Positions 1-7,581 of a stretch of DNA of 64,000 nt are shown here, one piece after another. This stretch comes from Pseudomonas sp. B20(2017) (GTDB lineage: Bacteria > Pseudomonadota > Gammaproteobacteria > Pseudomonadales > Pseudomonadaceae). The stretch spans positions 49,700-113,699 of the forward strand of contig NZ_NEJP01000021.1 in NCBI RefSeq assembly GCF_002113125.1. Direction: 5' to 3'. Each line of letters opens with the position of its first letter. Position 1 is the first letter of the stretch. The position numbers and the translations under genes are program-made. The notes below the pieces were generated by a model, which worked only from the letters and a program-made list of their open reading frames with translations, was not told where the DNA came from and did no database searches.

Positions 1-323
1 CCCTGGCACCATTCGCCCAGCGCAGCTGCGCGCTCGGCCAGTGGCGCGTCATCGTTCGGCAGCAGCAGAACCACGGTGATGTCGTCGCCGGTGAGTTCGC
101 TTTTGACCATCTCTTGCAGGCCGATCAGCGCGGCGCGAACGTTGTCCTGCGGCTCGTTTTCGAGCAACTCGGCAGCATCGATCAGCCATTCCTCTGCGGT
201 GAAGCCGGCACCGGCGCAGCTGCGGCCCAGCAACAGGCCGTGCAGTTCGGCAGGCGAAACGGAGTGACCGCTGGAATTGAGCAGGGTGGCAAAGCCTTGG
301 TACGGGGAATTCTGAATGGGCAT
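1..323 (-). CDS. UPF0149 family protein (YgfB/YecA-like), 5' part only
   Basis: The reading frame starts at the ATG at 323 and runs off the left edge. About 107 residues are visible, beginning MPIQNSPYQGFATLLNSSG, followed by the family landmark LHGLLLGRSCAGAG near residues 28-41 and an alpha-helical acidic stretch. This matches the UPF0149/YgfB family, usually about 180-190 residues, so roughly the C-terminal 40% is missing. The molecular function is not settled for most members; P. aeruginosa YgfB has been linked to regulation of ampDh3. It is divergent from the ZapB-like/zapA pair, with about 125 bases between the two starts. In enterobacteria ygfB is likewise next to zapA and ssrS, which supports the identification. 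Confidence 0.85.
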   Translation of the reverse strand, partial: MPIQNSPYQGFATLLNSSGHSVSPAELHGLLLGRSCAGAGFTAEEWLIDAAELLENEPQDNVRAALIGLQEMVKSELTGDDITVVLLLPNDDAPLAERAAALGEWCQ

Positions 324-448
324 GGGCAGCTAGGCGCCAGACGGCGCTATGTCTAGAATGAAGGCCTTGTATCCTACATCGACAGACTCGCCAAGACCAT
401 TAAAGGCTGTCCCCCAGCCAAACCCATCAGACCGAATCAGTGGACACA

Positions 449-658
449 ATGGAAGACACCGACCTGCAAGCGCTGATGGCCAGACTCGAACTGCTGATTA
501 CCCGAGTCGAGCAACTAAAGAGTCAAAATGCACTCTTACTTGCTCAGGAAAAGACCTGGCGCGAGGAACGCGCGCACCTCATTGAAAAAAACGAAATCGC
601 CCGGCGTAAGGTCGAATCGATGATTTCGCGCCTCAAGGCCCTGGAGCAAGACTCATGA
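449..658 (+). CDS. TIGR02449 family short coiled-coil protein
   Basis: A 69-residue protein starting MEDTDLQALMARLELL. It is almost entirely predicted coiled coil, with heptad-like Leu spacing and many charged residues, and ends RLKALEQDS. A GTG at 440 would add three residues, but the ATG at 449 fits relatives better. The size and shape recall the ZapB class of division proteins, and it overlaps zapA by four bases (ATGA), so the two are probably translated together and may act together at the Z ring. That functional link is inference from shape and coupling. Naming as TIGR02449 is from recognition of the sequence. Confidence 0.8.
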   Translation: MEDTDLQALMARLELLITRVEQLKSQNALLLAQEKTWREERAHLIEKNEIARRKVESMISRLKALEQDS

Positions 659-972
659 GTTCAAGCAATAGCGTTACCGTGCAGATCCTCGATAAAGAAT
701 ATTCGATCATCTGTCCCCAGGAAGAGCGCAGCAATCTGATCAGCGCCGCCCGCTACCTGGACGGCAAGATGCGCGAGATCCGCAGCAGCGGCAAAGTCAT
801 CGGCGCCGACCGCATCGCCGTGATGGCCGCGCTGAACATCACCCACGACCTCTTGCACAAAGAAGAGCGCCCGGACATCCAGGCCAGCGGTTCGACCCGT
901 GAACAGGTGCGTGACTTGCTCGATCGTGTCGATCTGGTGCTGGCCGACGATCCGGACATCAGCAAGGGCTGA
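655..972 (+). CDS. zapA: Cell division protein ZapA
   Basis: A 105-residue protein starting MSSSNSVTVQILDKEYSIIC, with the family pattern of an N-terminal beta strand region, then CPQEERSNLISAARYLDGKM (about residues 20-39) and a C-terminal coiled coil. ZapA binds FtsZ in the cytoplasm and promotes bundling of protofilaments at the division site. It overlaps the upstream coiled-coil gene by four bases and is followed about 30 bases later by 6S RNA, the classical zapA-ssrS-fau arrangement of gammaproteobacteria. The length is typical for the family. Confidence 0.93.
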   Translation: MSSSNSVTVQILDKEYSIICPQEERSNLISAARYLDGKMREIRSSGKVIGADRIAVMAALNITHDLLHKEERPDIQASGSTREQVRDLLDRVDLVLADDPDISKG

Positions 973-1002
973 TTCGCCAGGCCGCTTGAGTTATACTCGC
1001 CG

Positions 1003-1184
1003 CACTCCCTGGGGTGCTTGCCAGTTGACGATGTCCCTGAGCCGATTTGCACTACCCTGGGGGTTGCACGTTGGGCTGGTGTGCATGTCCGCCAGACGGA
1101 AAGCCTTAAAGCCTACTGCATCCTCCACCTTGAACTCTCGGGTTCAAGGGCTAAGTCGACAGCGGCTCATCCGGGGAGCCTGAT
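1003..1184 (+). ncRNA. ssrS: 6S RNA
   Basis: Located between zapA and fau/ygfA, as in most gammaproteobacteria. The segment contains 6S landmarks: CCCTGAGCCGAT near 1034, GAAAGCCTTAAAGCCT near 1099, and a strong hairpin CCTTGAACTCTCGGGTTCAAGG at 1129-1150. The closing stem pairs CTCCCTGGGGTG (about 1004) with CATCCGGGGAGC (about 1168). A TATACT element at 992-997 sits seven bases before the likely 5' end. 6S RNA mimics an open promoter and sequesters sigma-70 RNA polymerase in stationary phase. The ends are estimated from pairing and may be off by several bases. Confidence 0.9.
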
Positions 1185-1187
1185 TCG

Positions 1188-1224
1188 AATCCGATGCCGG
1201 TGCATGCCGGCATCGGATTTTTTA
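1188..1224 (+). terminator. Intrinsic terminator after 6S RNA
   Basis: A 13-base perfect stem AATCCGATGCCGG / CCGGCATCGGATT with a six-base loop, followed by TTTTTA. It lies just after 6S RNA and before fau, so it either ends 6S transcription or attenuates read-through into fau. Confidence 0.85.
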
Positions 1225-1261
1225 TGCGTACGTTTTCGTCCCACCCTGCCGAAGCCGAACC

Positions 1262-1867
1262 ATGACCGAACCCGCGTTGCTGCCCCGTCCCCAACTGCGC
1301 CGCCTGCTGCGCAAGGCCCGCCGCTCGCTGACGCGAAGCGAACAACGCCAGGCCGCCGAAGGCCTGTACAAGCAACTGGCACAAGACCCGCACTTTCGCC
1401 GGGCAAAACACATTTCCCTGTATCTGCCCACCGACGGTGAAATCGACCCGCGCCTGTTGCTGCGCGCCGCCCAGCGTCGGGGCAAGAAAACCTACCTGCC
1501 GGTGCTCAGTGCCTGGCCCCGGACCAAAATGGTCTTCCAGCAAATCCGCCCCGGCGAAAAACTCAAACCCAACCGTTTCCGCATCCTTGAGCCACGCGCC
1601 AATCTGGCCCGTCAGCGCAAGGTCTGGGCACTGGATCTGGTGTTGTTGCCACTGGTGGGATTCGACGATGTCGGCGGGCGCCTGGGCATGGGCGGCGGAT
1701 TCTACGACCGCAGCCTGGCGTATCTGGCCCGACGCCAGAACTGGCGCAAGCCGACGCTGCTGGGCCTGGCCCATGAATGTCAGAAGGTCGAACGTCTCGC
1801 GCAAGCGAGCTGGGATGTACCGTTGCAAGGAACGGTGACAGACAAGGCGTGGTATTTCGCGGGATAG
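1262..1867 (+). CDS. fau: 5-formyltetrahydrofolate cyclo-ligase
   Basis: A 201-residue cytoplasmic enzyme that converts 5-formyl-THF to 5,10-methenyl-THF using ATP. The N-terminal LRKARRSLTRSEQRQAAEG (about residues 14-32), the mid motif LYLPTDGEIDPRLL, and the signature VGFDDVGGRLGMGGGFYDR (about residues 132-150, a glycine-rich phosphate-binding loop) are diagnostic. The length matches the family (about 180-200). It follows 6S RNA, and this linkage is widespread. Also called ygfA. Confidence 0.95.
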   Translation: MTEPALLPRPQLRRLLRKARRSLTRSEQRQAAEGLYKQLAQDPHFRRAKHISLYLPTDGEIDPRLLLRAAQRRGKKTYLPVLSAWPRTKMVFQQIRPGEKLKPNRFRILEPRANLARQRKVWALDLVLLPLVGFDDVGGRLGMGGGFYDRSLAYLARRQNWRKPTLLGLAHECQKVERLAQASWDVPLQGTVTDKAWYFAG

Positions 1868-1902
1868 ACGCCGCGCGGATCAGCGGCGTCGAAAAGGCAG
1901 TT

Positions 1903-2058
1903 TCAGCGTTTGAAGGCTGTTGACTGTTGTACTTGTTGCGCCACTTCAATCGGTGCATCGGCCTTGTTGGCCCACAGACTTTGCGCATAACCGGTGGTCA
2001 CGACGCCCAGACCGAACAAAATTACCAAAGTCCACAGCAAATCCGGTTTGCGTTTCAT
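1903..2058 (-). CDS. Small single-pass membrane protein
   Basis: A 51-residue frame starting MKRKPDLLWTLVILFGLG and ending QQVQQSTAFKR. A positively charged N-terminus (K2, R3, K4) precedes one hydrophobic segment (about residues 7-25) ending in a possible signal-peptidase site near YAQ|S, so it is either a one-pass inner-membrane protein or a small exported peptide. It converges on fau with about 35 bases between stops. I do not recognise a family. Supporting features are Pseudomonas-like codon use and its position in an otherwise empty gap. Confidence 0.65.
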   Translation of the reverse strand: MKRKPDLLWTLVILFGLGVVTTGYAQSLWANKADAPIEVAQQVQQSTAFKR

Positions 2059-2255
2059 CGATTGCCCCCCTCAAGGCACATCATCACGATGACAGCAGCG
2101 GTTTCCATTCGTAGGCCGTGCAGCAGCGTCAAGCTTTAAAGGCCGGCATTTTGCGACAACGTGAACCTCTGCGCAAATGCTGACGTCAACCGACCGTCGG
2201 TTTGTCATAAAATTGCCGGACAACCTGCCCAACGACCGCTTGAGGAGCACACACC

Positions 2256-2708
2256 ATGGCCTACTGGCTGATGAAATCCGAGCCCGACGAACTCTCGATC
2301 AAGGGTTTGGAAAAGCTCGGCAAAGCGCGCTGGGACGGGGTTCGCAACTTTCAGGCACGCAACTTCCTGCGGGCCATGGCAGTCGGGGACGAATTCTTTT
2401 TCTACCACTCCAGCTGCCCGGAGCCGGGAATTGCCGGGATCGGCAAAATCATTCAGGCCGCGTACCCGGATCCCACCGCAATGGATCCGCAAAGCCATTA
2501 TTTCGACCCGAAAGCCACGCTGGAGAAAAACGCCTGGAGCGCGATTGACGTTGCCCACGTAGAAACCTTCAGCCGGGTCTTGAAACTGGATTATCTGAAA
2601 CAGCAGACCGCGCTGGCCGAGATGCCGCTGGTGCAGAAGGGTTCGCGACTGTCGGTGATGCCGGTGACTGCCGAACAGTGGGCGGCGGTGATGGCGCTCA
2701 AACCCTGA
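2256..2708 (+). CDS. EVE domain-containing protein
   Basis: A 150-residue single-domain protein starting MAYWLMKSEPDELSI. WLMKSEP (4-10) and WDGVRNFQARN (26-36) are hallmarks of the EVE fold, related to PUA and YTH domains and to thymocyte nuclear protein 1. Such domains read modified bases in DNA or RNA; a role in sensing modified nucleic acid is known for some EVE fusions but not for this stand-alone bacterial form. A strong GAGGAG precedes the ATG. It stands alone, followed by a REP pair. Confidence 0.92.
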   Translation: MAYWLMKSEPDELSIKGLEKLGKARWDGVRNFQARNFLRAMAVGDEFFFYHSSCPEPGIAGIGKIIQAAYPDPTAMDPQSHYFDPKATLEKNAWSAIDVAHVETFSRVLKLDYLKQQTALAEMPLVQKGSRLSVMPVTAEQWAAVMALKP

Positions 2709-2733
2709 GCCATTTGTCGCCTGACAAAATGCC

Positions 2734-2826
2734 ATCGCGAGCAAGCTCGCTCCCACAGGGTTCAGCGGCGATCACACAAATGTGTGGCACCACAAAATCA
2801 CTGTGGGAGCGAGCTTGCTCGCGATG
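2734..2826. repeat. REP element pair (BIME-like)
   Basis: Two inverted copies of the Pseudomonas REP palindrome: TCGCGAGCAAGCTCGCTCCCACA at about 2735-2757 and its reverse complement at about 2802-2824, separated by about 45 bases. The pair lies between the convergent EVE-domain and FliL-like genes. Such pairs fold into large hairpins and can bind gyrase or stabilise mRNA ends. Confidence 0.9.
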
Positions 2827-2850
2827 AGCCCCGCCCGGACAACAAATGCC

Positions 2851-3258
2851 TTACTGAATGATCAGGTTGTTGAACAACAGATCTTCAACCACCGGCTTGC
2901 CGGTCTCGTCGTTCATCACTTGCTGGGTCTGCTTCAAGGCTTCCTGACGCAGCTTTTCCTTGCCTTCGATGCTGCCCATCGCATCGGTGGTCTGCTGGGT
3001 GAACAGCGCCACCAACTGATTGCGGATCAGCGGCTCGTTGGCCTTGACCAGTTTGGTCGCCTCTTCGCCGGTCACCCGCAGCGCCACGTCGGCCTTGTAG
3101 ACCTTGAGCTTCGGCGTGCCATCCAACCCGTAGTTGCCCACAAACGGCGGGCTCAGGGTGATGTAGTTGACCTTCGGCGCCTCGCCTTCTTTGGCTTCTT
3201 CGGCCAGCGCTGCCACAGGCAGAGACAGGGCCAGCAACAACATGATCCACGCTTTCAC
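2851..3258 (-). CDS. FliL-like periplasmic/membrane protein
   Basis: A 135-residue protein. The start is taken as the GTG at 3258 (GTG AAA GCG TGG ATC), seven bases after GGAGCG; the frame stays open further upstream but without a good site. Residues 1-20 (VKAWIMLLLALSLPVAALAE) form a signal peptide or anchor. The rest has FliL-family features: YITLSPPFVGNYG (about 29-41), a central LKVYKADVALRVTGEEA, and a C-terminal LLFNNLIIQ. FliL proteins support flagellar stator function. This stand-alone homologue is far from flagellar genes here, so a motility role is uncertain. Confidence 0.8.
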   Translation of the reverse strand: MKAWIMLLLALSLPVAALAEEAKEGEAPKVNYITLSPPFVGNYGLDGTPKLKVYKADVALRVTGEEATKLVKANEPLIRNQLVALFTQQTTDAMGSIEGKEKLRQEALKQTQQVMNDETGKPVVEDLLFNNLIIQ

Positions 3259-3408
3259 AATTCGCTCCTTATCCGGTTTGCGGCCTAGCATAACGACCCG
3301 CCGCTCAAGCACAAGCTTATGGCGGACTATCAGGGCCGGGCATGCTCGTTGACCCGTTGACTGCCACACCTACACTTATCGGCCATCACTCCCAAAGGAA
3401 TAGCCCTG

Positions 3409-4386
3409 ATGAAAGCCGTGCTGTGCAAAGCCTTCGGCCCTGCCGAATCGCTGGTGCTGGAAGACGTCGCCAGTCCTGTCGCGAAGAAGAACGAAATCCT
3501 GCTGGACGTGCACGCCGCCGGGGTCAACTTCCCGGACACGCTGATTATCGAGGGCAAATACCAGTTCAAGCCGCCCTTCCCGTTCTCGCCGGGTGGCGAA
3601 GCCTCCGGCGTGGTCAGCGCGGTGGGTGAAAAGGTCAGTCACTTGAAGGTCGGCGACCGGGTCATGGCCCTGACCGGCTGGGGCAGCTTCGCCGAACAGG
3701 TCGCAGTGCCGGGCTACAACGTGCTGCCGATCCCGCCATCGATGGATTTCAACACCGCCGCCGCCTTCAGCATGACCTACGGCACGTCGATGCACGCCCT
3801 CAAGCAGCGCGGCAACCTGCAACCGGGTGAAACCCTGCTGGTGCTCGGCGCTTCCGGTGGCGTTGGCCTGGCCGCCGTGGAAATCGGCAAAGCCATGGGC
3901 GCCCGGGTGATCGCCGCCGCCAGCAGCGCGGAAAAACTCGCCGTGGCCAAGGCTGCCGGTGCCGACGAACTGATCAACTACAGCGAAACCAGCCTCAAGG
4001 ACGAGATCAAGCGCCTGACCGACGGCCAGGGCGCCGACGTGATCTACGACCCGGTCGGTGGCGACCTGTTCGACCAGGCCATCCGCGCCATCGCCTGGAG
4101 CGGCCGCCTGCTGGTGGTCGGGTTCGCCAGCGGCCGCATTCCCGAACTGCCGGTCAACCTCGCCCTGCTCAAGGGCGCGGCGGTACTCGGCGTGTTCTGG
4201 GGCTCCTTCGCCCAGCGCCAGCCGCAGGACAACGCGGCGAACTTCCAGCAACTGTTCGGCTGGTTTGCCGAGGGCAAGCTGAAGCCGCTGGTGTCGCAGG
4301 TCTATCCGCTGGGCAATGCCGCACAGGCGATCAATGATCTCGGGCAGCGCAAGGCTGTCGGGAAAGTTGTGGTGCAAGTGCGCTGA
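3409..4386 (+). CDS. NADPH:quinone oxidoreductase, zinc-independent MDR family
   Basis: A 325-residue medium-chain dehydrogenase/reductase. The N-terminal GroES-like domain includes HAAGVNFPDTLIIEGKYQ (about 35-52) and PGGEASGVV (61-69). The Rossmann nucleotide-binding motif is GASGGVGLAAVEIGKA (147-162). No structural-zinc cysteine cluster or catalytic zinc ligands are visible, which places it with quinone or enone reductases rather than zinc alcohol dehydrogenases. AAGGAAT precedes the ATG. The physiological substrate cannot be told from sequence. Confidence 0.88.
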   Translation: MKAVLCKAFGPAESLVLEDVASPVAKKNEILLDVHAAGVNFPDTLIIEGKYQFKPPFPFSPGGEASGVVSAVGEKVSHLKVGDRVMALTGWGSFAEQVAVPGYNVLPIPPSMDFNTAAAFSMTYGTSMHALKQRGNLQPGETLLVLGASGGVGLAAVEIGKAMGARVIAAASSAEKLAVAKAAGADELINYSETSLKDEIKRLTDGQGADVIYDPVGGDLFDQAIRAIAWSGRLLVVGFASGRIPELPVNLALLKGAAVLGVFWGSFAQRQPQDNAANFQQLFGWFAEGKLKPLVSQVYPLGNAAQAINDLGQRKAVGKVVVQVR

Positions 4387-4447
4387 GCCGATCGAGCGAT
4401 CCGGAATTGAAGGCAACTGCCGGATCGCCCTTCAGAACATTCCAGCC

Positions 4448-5062
4448 CTACATCAGACTGCGAATATCCTCTGGCAACAGGCTCATGTACGTCCGGACCG
4501 GACTGTCCCGACATCCCCGGACAATCGTCGGAATCCGCTTGTTCAGTCTGGCGATCATTGCCAGCCGCTGTTCGTCCGGCAACTGCGCCTTGTGGAAGAC
4601 ATTGGAAAGGTAGGCCCTGGTGTGAACGAACACCTTGGTATCGATCCACGACTGCTGCGCAATGTTGCCGAGGTATTCGTTCAGGGTGCGGCACTTCAAG
4701 GCTTTCAGCTGCTGGTTGATGTGGATGGGTTGATCCAGATCCAGCCTGAACACCATCGGCGCAAGGACTCGCCTTTCTGTCGGTCTGTCGCCCTCGACCG
4801 TCCACGGTTTGAAACGCCATTGCTCGACGGCGACCCTGACCGCTTCGATCAACTCCGGATGGCTGTCTTTCGCAAAGCTGATCCGGTCGACTGAGCCGTC
4901 GGCATGGACGGTGAACTCGGCGCCCACTTCACCGACCACGCCAGCCCTGAAAAGCCCCCGCGGATAGACCGGCCTCGGGTTGTTTTCCGGAATCAGCAGC
5001 ACCTCTATCGCCCACGTACCTCCAGATGCCATCAGCAAAAACAGCAACACACACCACCGCAT
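4448..5062 (-). CDS. Secreted protein with TonB-type C-terminal domain
   Basis: A 204-residue protein starting MRWCVLLFLLMASGGTWA, a clear signal peptide, with GGAGGG upstream. Residues about 28-100 resemble the TonB C-terminal domain: NNPRPVYPRGLFRAGVVGEV, then FTVHADGSVDRISF and VEQWRFKPW. The order is unusual: the domain directly follows the signal peptide, without the proline-rich spacer of true TonB, and a roughly 100-residue extension of unknown type follows (with Cys in KCRTLNEY and RGCRDS). It probably acts in the periplasm; energy transduction is doubtful because there is no membrane anchor beyond the signal sequence. Confidence 0.7.
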   Translation of the reverse strand: MRWCVLLFLLMASGGTWAIEVLLIPENNPRPVYPRGLFRAGVVGEVGAEFTVHADGSVDRISFAKDSHPELIEAVRVAVEQWRFKPWTVEGDRPTERRVLAPMVFRLDLDQPIHINQQLKALKCRTLNEYLGNIAQQSWIDTKVFVHTRAYLSNVFHKAQLPDEQRLAMIARLNKRIPTIVRGCRDSPVRTYMSLLPEDIRSLM

Positions 5063-5390
5063 GAGCCCTCCCCCCCTTCACCGCACGAATGCCCGATTGG
5101 CACCGTCAAAAGGGTAGAGCCCGAAGGCCCGAAACAGAACGCCGTTACTTCTGCATTGTTCGCAGGACATTTCCCAAACCTGCGCCTTACAAAACCCTGA
5201 AACCCGGCAGGAAGACGCCGAAGTAACCTTTCCCACAACGCCGCGCACTTATATCTGAGCGACATGTTCATAAAGGAACGCGCGACTTCCAACATTTCCA
5301 CTGTTTTGCCGATGGGAAGCGGTGCTATTTTCGGTAACGAAACTGTAACATTCGCATCCGCAGTCAAAACAAGAAATCTGGAGCTCTTGA
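5063..5390. other. 328-base intergenic region upstream of glpT
   Basis: No gene seen. It lies between divergent starts (TonB-C-like protein on minus, glpT on plus), so it must hold both promoters. The glpT side carries an inverted repeat resembling a GlpR operator (listed separately) and a second weaker one, GTTC-ATAAAG-GAAC, near 5267-5280. Confidence 0.6.
5328..5342. promoter_or_regulatory. Candidate GlpR operator of glpT
   Basis: TTTCG-GTAA-CGAAA (5329-5342) is a perfect five-base inverted repeat about 50 bases before the glpT start. It resembles the TTCG(N4)CGAA-type sites bound by the glycerol-3-phosphate repressor GlpR. Assignment to GlpR is inference from the target gene; no glpR is in this window. 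Confidence 0.5.
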
Positions 5391-6740
5391 ATGTTTGCTT
5401 TCTTTCGTCCTGCCGCACATCAGGCTCCGTTGCCTGAAGAAAAAATCGACAGCACCTACCGACGCCTGCGTTGGCAGATCTTCGCCGGCATCTTCTTTGG
5501 CTATGCGGGTTACTACCTGCTGCGCAAGAACTTCTCGCTGGCCATGCCGTACCTGATCGACGATGGCTACAGCCGTGGCGATCTGGGTCTGGCGATGTCG
5601 GCCATCGCCATCGCCTACGGCCTGTCCAAGTTCCTCATGGGCCTGGTGTCCGACCGCTCCAACCCGCGTTACTTCCTGCCATTCGGCCTGCTGGTATCGG
5701 CCGGGGTCATGTTCATTTTCGGTTTCGCGCCTTGGGCAACCTCCAGCGTGACCATGATGTTCATCCTGCTGTTCATCAACGGTTGGGCCCAGGGTATGGG
5801 CTGGCCGCCGAGCGGACGCACGATGGTGCACTGGTGGTCGCAGAAGGAACGTGGCGGCGTGGTATCGGTGTGGAACGTGGCGCATAACGTCGGCGGCGGC
5901 CTGATCGGCCCGCTGTTCCTGATCGGCATGGGCCTGTTCAACGACTGGCATGCGGCGTTCTACGTCCCGGCCGCCGTTGCCCTGGCGGTAGCGGTGTTCG
6001 CGTTCGTGACCATGCGCGACACCCCGCAATCGGTTGGCCTGCCACCTATCGAGAAGTACAAGAACGACTACCCGGAAGGCTACGACGCCAGCCACGAAGA
6101 CGAATTCAGCGCCAAGGAAATTTTCGTCAAATACGTGCTGCGCAACAAAATGCTCTGGTATATCGCCATGGCCAACGTCTTCGTCTACCTGCTGCGCTAC
6201 GGCGTGCTGGACTGGGCGCCGACCTACCTGAAGGAAGCCAAGGGTTTCACCGTGGATAAAACCTCGTGGGCCTATTTCTTCTACGAGTGGGCGGGGATCC
6301 CGGGCACGCTGCTGTGCGGCTGGATGTCGGACAAGATTTTCCGTGGCAACCGTGGCCTGACCGGCATGGTGTTCATGGCACTGGTGACCGTCGCGACCCT
6401 GGTGTACTGGCTGAACCCGGCCGGCAACCCGACCATCGATATGATCGCGCTGTTCTCCATCGGCTTCCTGATCTACGGCCCGGTGATGCTGATCGGCCTG
6501 CAGGCGCTGGAACTGGCACCGAAGAAAGCCGCCGGCACTGCTGCGGGCTTCACCGGTCTGTTCGGGTATCTGGGTGGTTCAGTCGCGGCCAGTGCAGCGA
6601 TGGGCTACACCGTGGACCACTTCGGCTGGAATGGCGGTTTCGTGCTGCTGGTGGGCGCTTGCCTGCTGTCGATGGCCTTCCTGGCCCCGACCCTGTGGCA
6701 CAAGCAAGTCGCCAGTCAGAGCCGCGAAGCAGTCGCCTGA
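5391..6740 (+). CDS. glpT: Glycerol-3-phosphate transporter GlpT
   Basis: A 449-residue, 12-helix major facilitator protein of the organophosphate:phosphate antiporter family, importing glycerol-3-phosphate across the inner membrane in exchange for phosphate; it also takes up fosfomycin. Substrate-binding arginines are placed as in E. coli GlpT: R45 in YYLLRKNF and R268 in VYLLRYGVLDW. Other landmarks are GWAQGMGWPPSGRTMVHWWS (131-150) and a C-terminal GLFGYLGGSVAASAAMGY. GGAGC precedes the ATG. The gene stands alone and overlaps chaC tail-to-tail by 25 bases. Confidence 0.95.
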   Translation: MFAFFRPAAHQAPLPEEKIDSTYRRLRWQIFAGIFFGYAGYYLLRKNFSLAMPYLIDDGYSRGDLGLAMSAIAIAYGLSKFLMGLVSDRSNPRYFLPFGLLVSAGVMFIFGFAPWATSSVTMMFILLFINGWAQGMGWPPSGRTMVHWWSQKERGGVVSVWNVAHNVGGGLIGPLFLIGMGLFNDWHAAFYVPAAVALAVAVFAFVTMRDTPQSVGLPPIEKYKNDYPEGYDASHEDEFSAKEIFVKYVLRNKMLWYIAMANVFVYLLRYGVLDWAPTYLKEAKGFTVDKTSWAYFFYEWAGIPGTLLCGWMSDKIFRGNRGLTGMVFMALVTVATLVYWLNPAGNPTIDMIALFSIGFLIYGPVMLIGLQALELAPKKAAGTAAGFTGLFGYLGGSVAASAAMGYTVDHFGWNGGFVLLVGACLLSMAFLAPTLWHKQVASQSREAVA

Positions 6741-7384
6741 TCGGTCTTTGACTTACAGCGCTTGAGCCGCGCCTCCAGATTTCGGTCTGGCATGGCGTGG
6801 CTGCGCAGGGCGTGGGCGGTCTGCTCGACATAATCGCGAGTGGTGCCGTAACGCCCGCAAGCGCTTTCGAACACCTGGCTCAGCACATGATCCGGCAAGT
6901 TGCCGGCGTAGCTGGGCAGGTGTCGCTCCAATACGAATCCCAGCGCCTGAACCTGGCTGCCATCTTCGAGTCGGCAGTTGAGCCAGTGTGGCCGATAGGA
7001 CGGGAACGGCATCTCGCGTTTCCACAGCGCATACAGCGCGCTGTCCAGATTGTCTTCCGGCAACCGGTAGGCGAAGCCGCTGCACGAACCGCCGCGATCC
7101 AGACCAAAGACCAGACCCGGCATTTCCGGCGTGCCGCGATGTTCGTGAGACCACAGGTACAAGCCGCGATGGTAGCCATGCACTCGCCCGCGCACCCGCT
7201 CGACGGCGGAGCATTCCGGCCGCCAGATCAGCGAACCGTAGGCGAACAGCCACACCGGCCCGCCCTTGTGGCGCGCCATGGTCGATTGCATGGAAGCGAG
7301 AAGTTGTTCGTGTGTCAGCTGCGGCCCAAGATCGAGCCGCGGAGGGTAAGCCAGGTTCAGAAAAGCGTTTTCAATGGCGCTCAT
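6716..7384 (-). CDS. chaC: Gamma-glutamylcyclotransferase, ChaC family
   Basis: A 222-residue cytosolic protein with the ChaC fold: the substrate-binding loop FAYGSLIWRP (47-56), SHEHRGTPEMPGLVFGLDRGG (about 79-99) and the KRE motif with the conserved glutamate E124 that acts as general acid/base in the family. ChaC enzymes cleave glutathione to 5-oxoproline and Cys-Gly. The C-terminus converges on glpT with a 25-base overlap of coding ends. The upstream region is A+T-rich with two palindromes (see 7477-7553). Confidence 0.9.
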   Translation of the reverse strand: MSAIENAFLNLAYPPRLDLGPQLTHEQLLASMQSTMARHKGGPVWLFAYGSLIWRPECSAVERVRGRVHGYHRGLYLWSHEHRGTPEMPGLVFGLDRGGSCSGFAYRLPEDNLDSALYALWKREMPFPSYRPHWLNCRLEDGSQVQALGFVLERHLPSYAGNLPDHVLSQVFESACGRYGTTRDYVEQTAHALRSHAMPDRNLEARLKRCKSKTDQATASRL

Positions 7385-7476
7385 GGCGAATAGCGTTCAG
7401 CTCCCCGCGGGTGAAGAATTACTTAATAGAACGCACCGCTGTAACAATAAGGCACATATGTTTTAAGGCAATTTGA

Positions 7477-7553
7477 GTGCCATGGCACAGTTCTTAATTG
7501 ATTGTCTGATTGATATATAACCTACCGGCATTTATGCATTTACATAAATACCG
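7477..7553. promoter_or_regulatory. Two palindromes in the A+T-rich region upstream of chaC
   Basis: GTGCCATGGCAC (7477-7488) is a perfect 12-base palindrome. CGGCATTTATG / CATAAATACCG (7526-7536 and 7543-7553) is an 11-base inverted repeat with one mismatch and a six-base spacer. They lie between the start of chaC and the stop of the flavoreductase gene, both on the minus strand. No T tract follows the second one on the minus strand, so protein-binding sites are more likely than a terminator. Confidence 0.45.
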
Positions 7554-7581
7554 ATCGGCTATATGGAGAGTTATAACGAAC

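Noticed and set aside
1018..1440. 140-codon frame across 6S RNA and the start of fau
   Set aside because: It covers a structured RNA gene and its terminator; fau is in another frame.
2734..2826. REP hairpins considered as CRISPR repeats or terminators
   Set aside because: Only pairs with irregular spacing, no spacer series, and no T tract following the stems.
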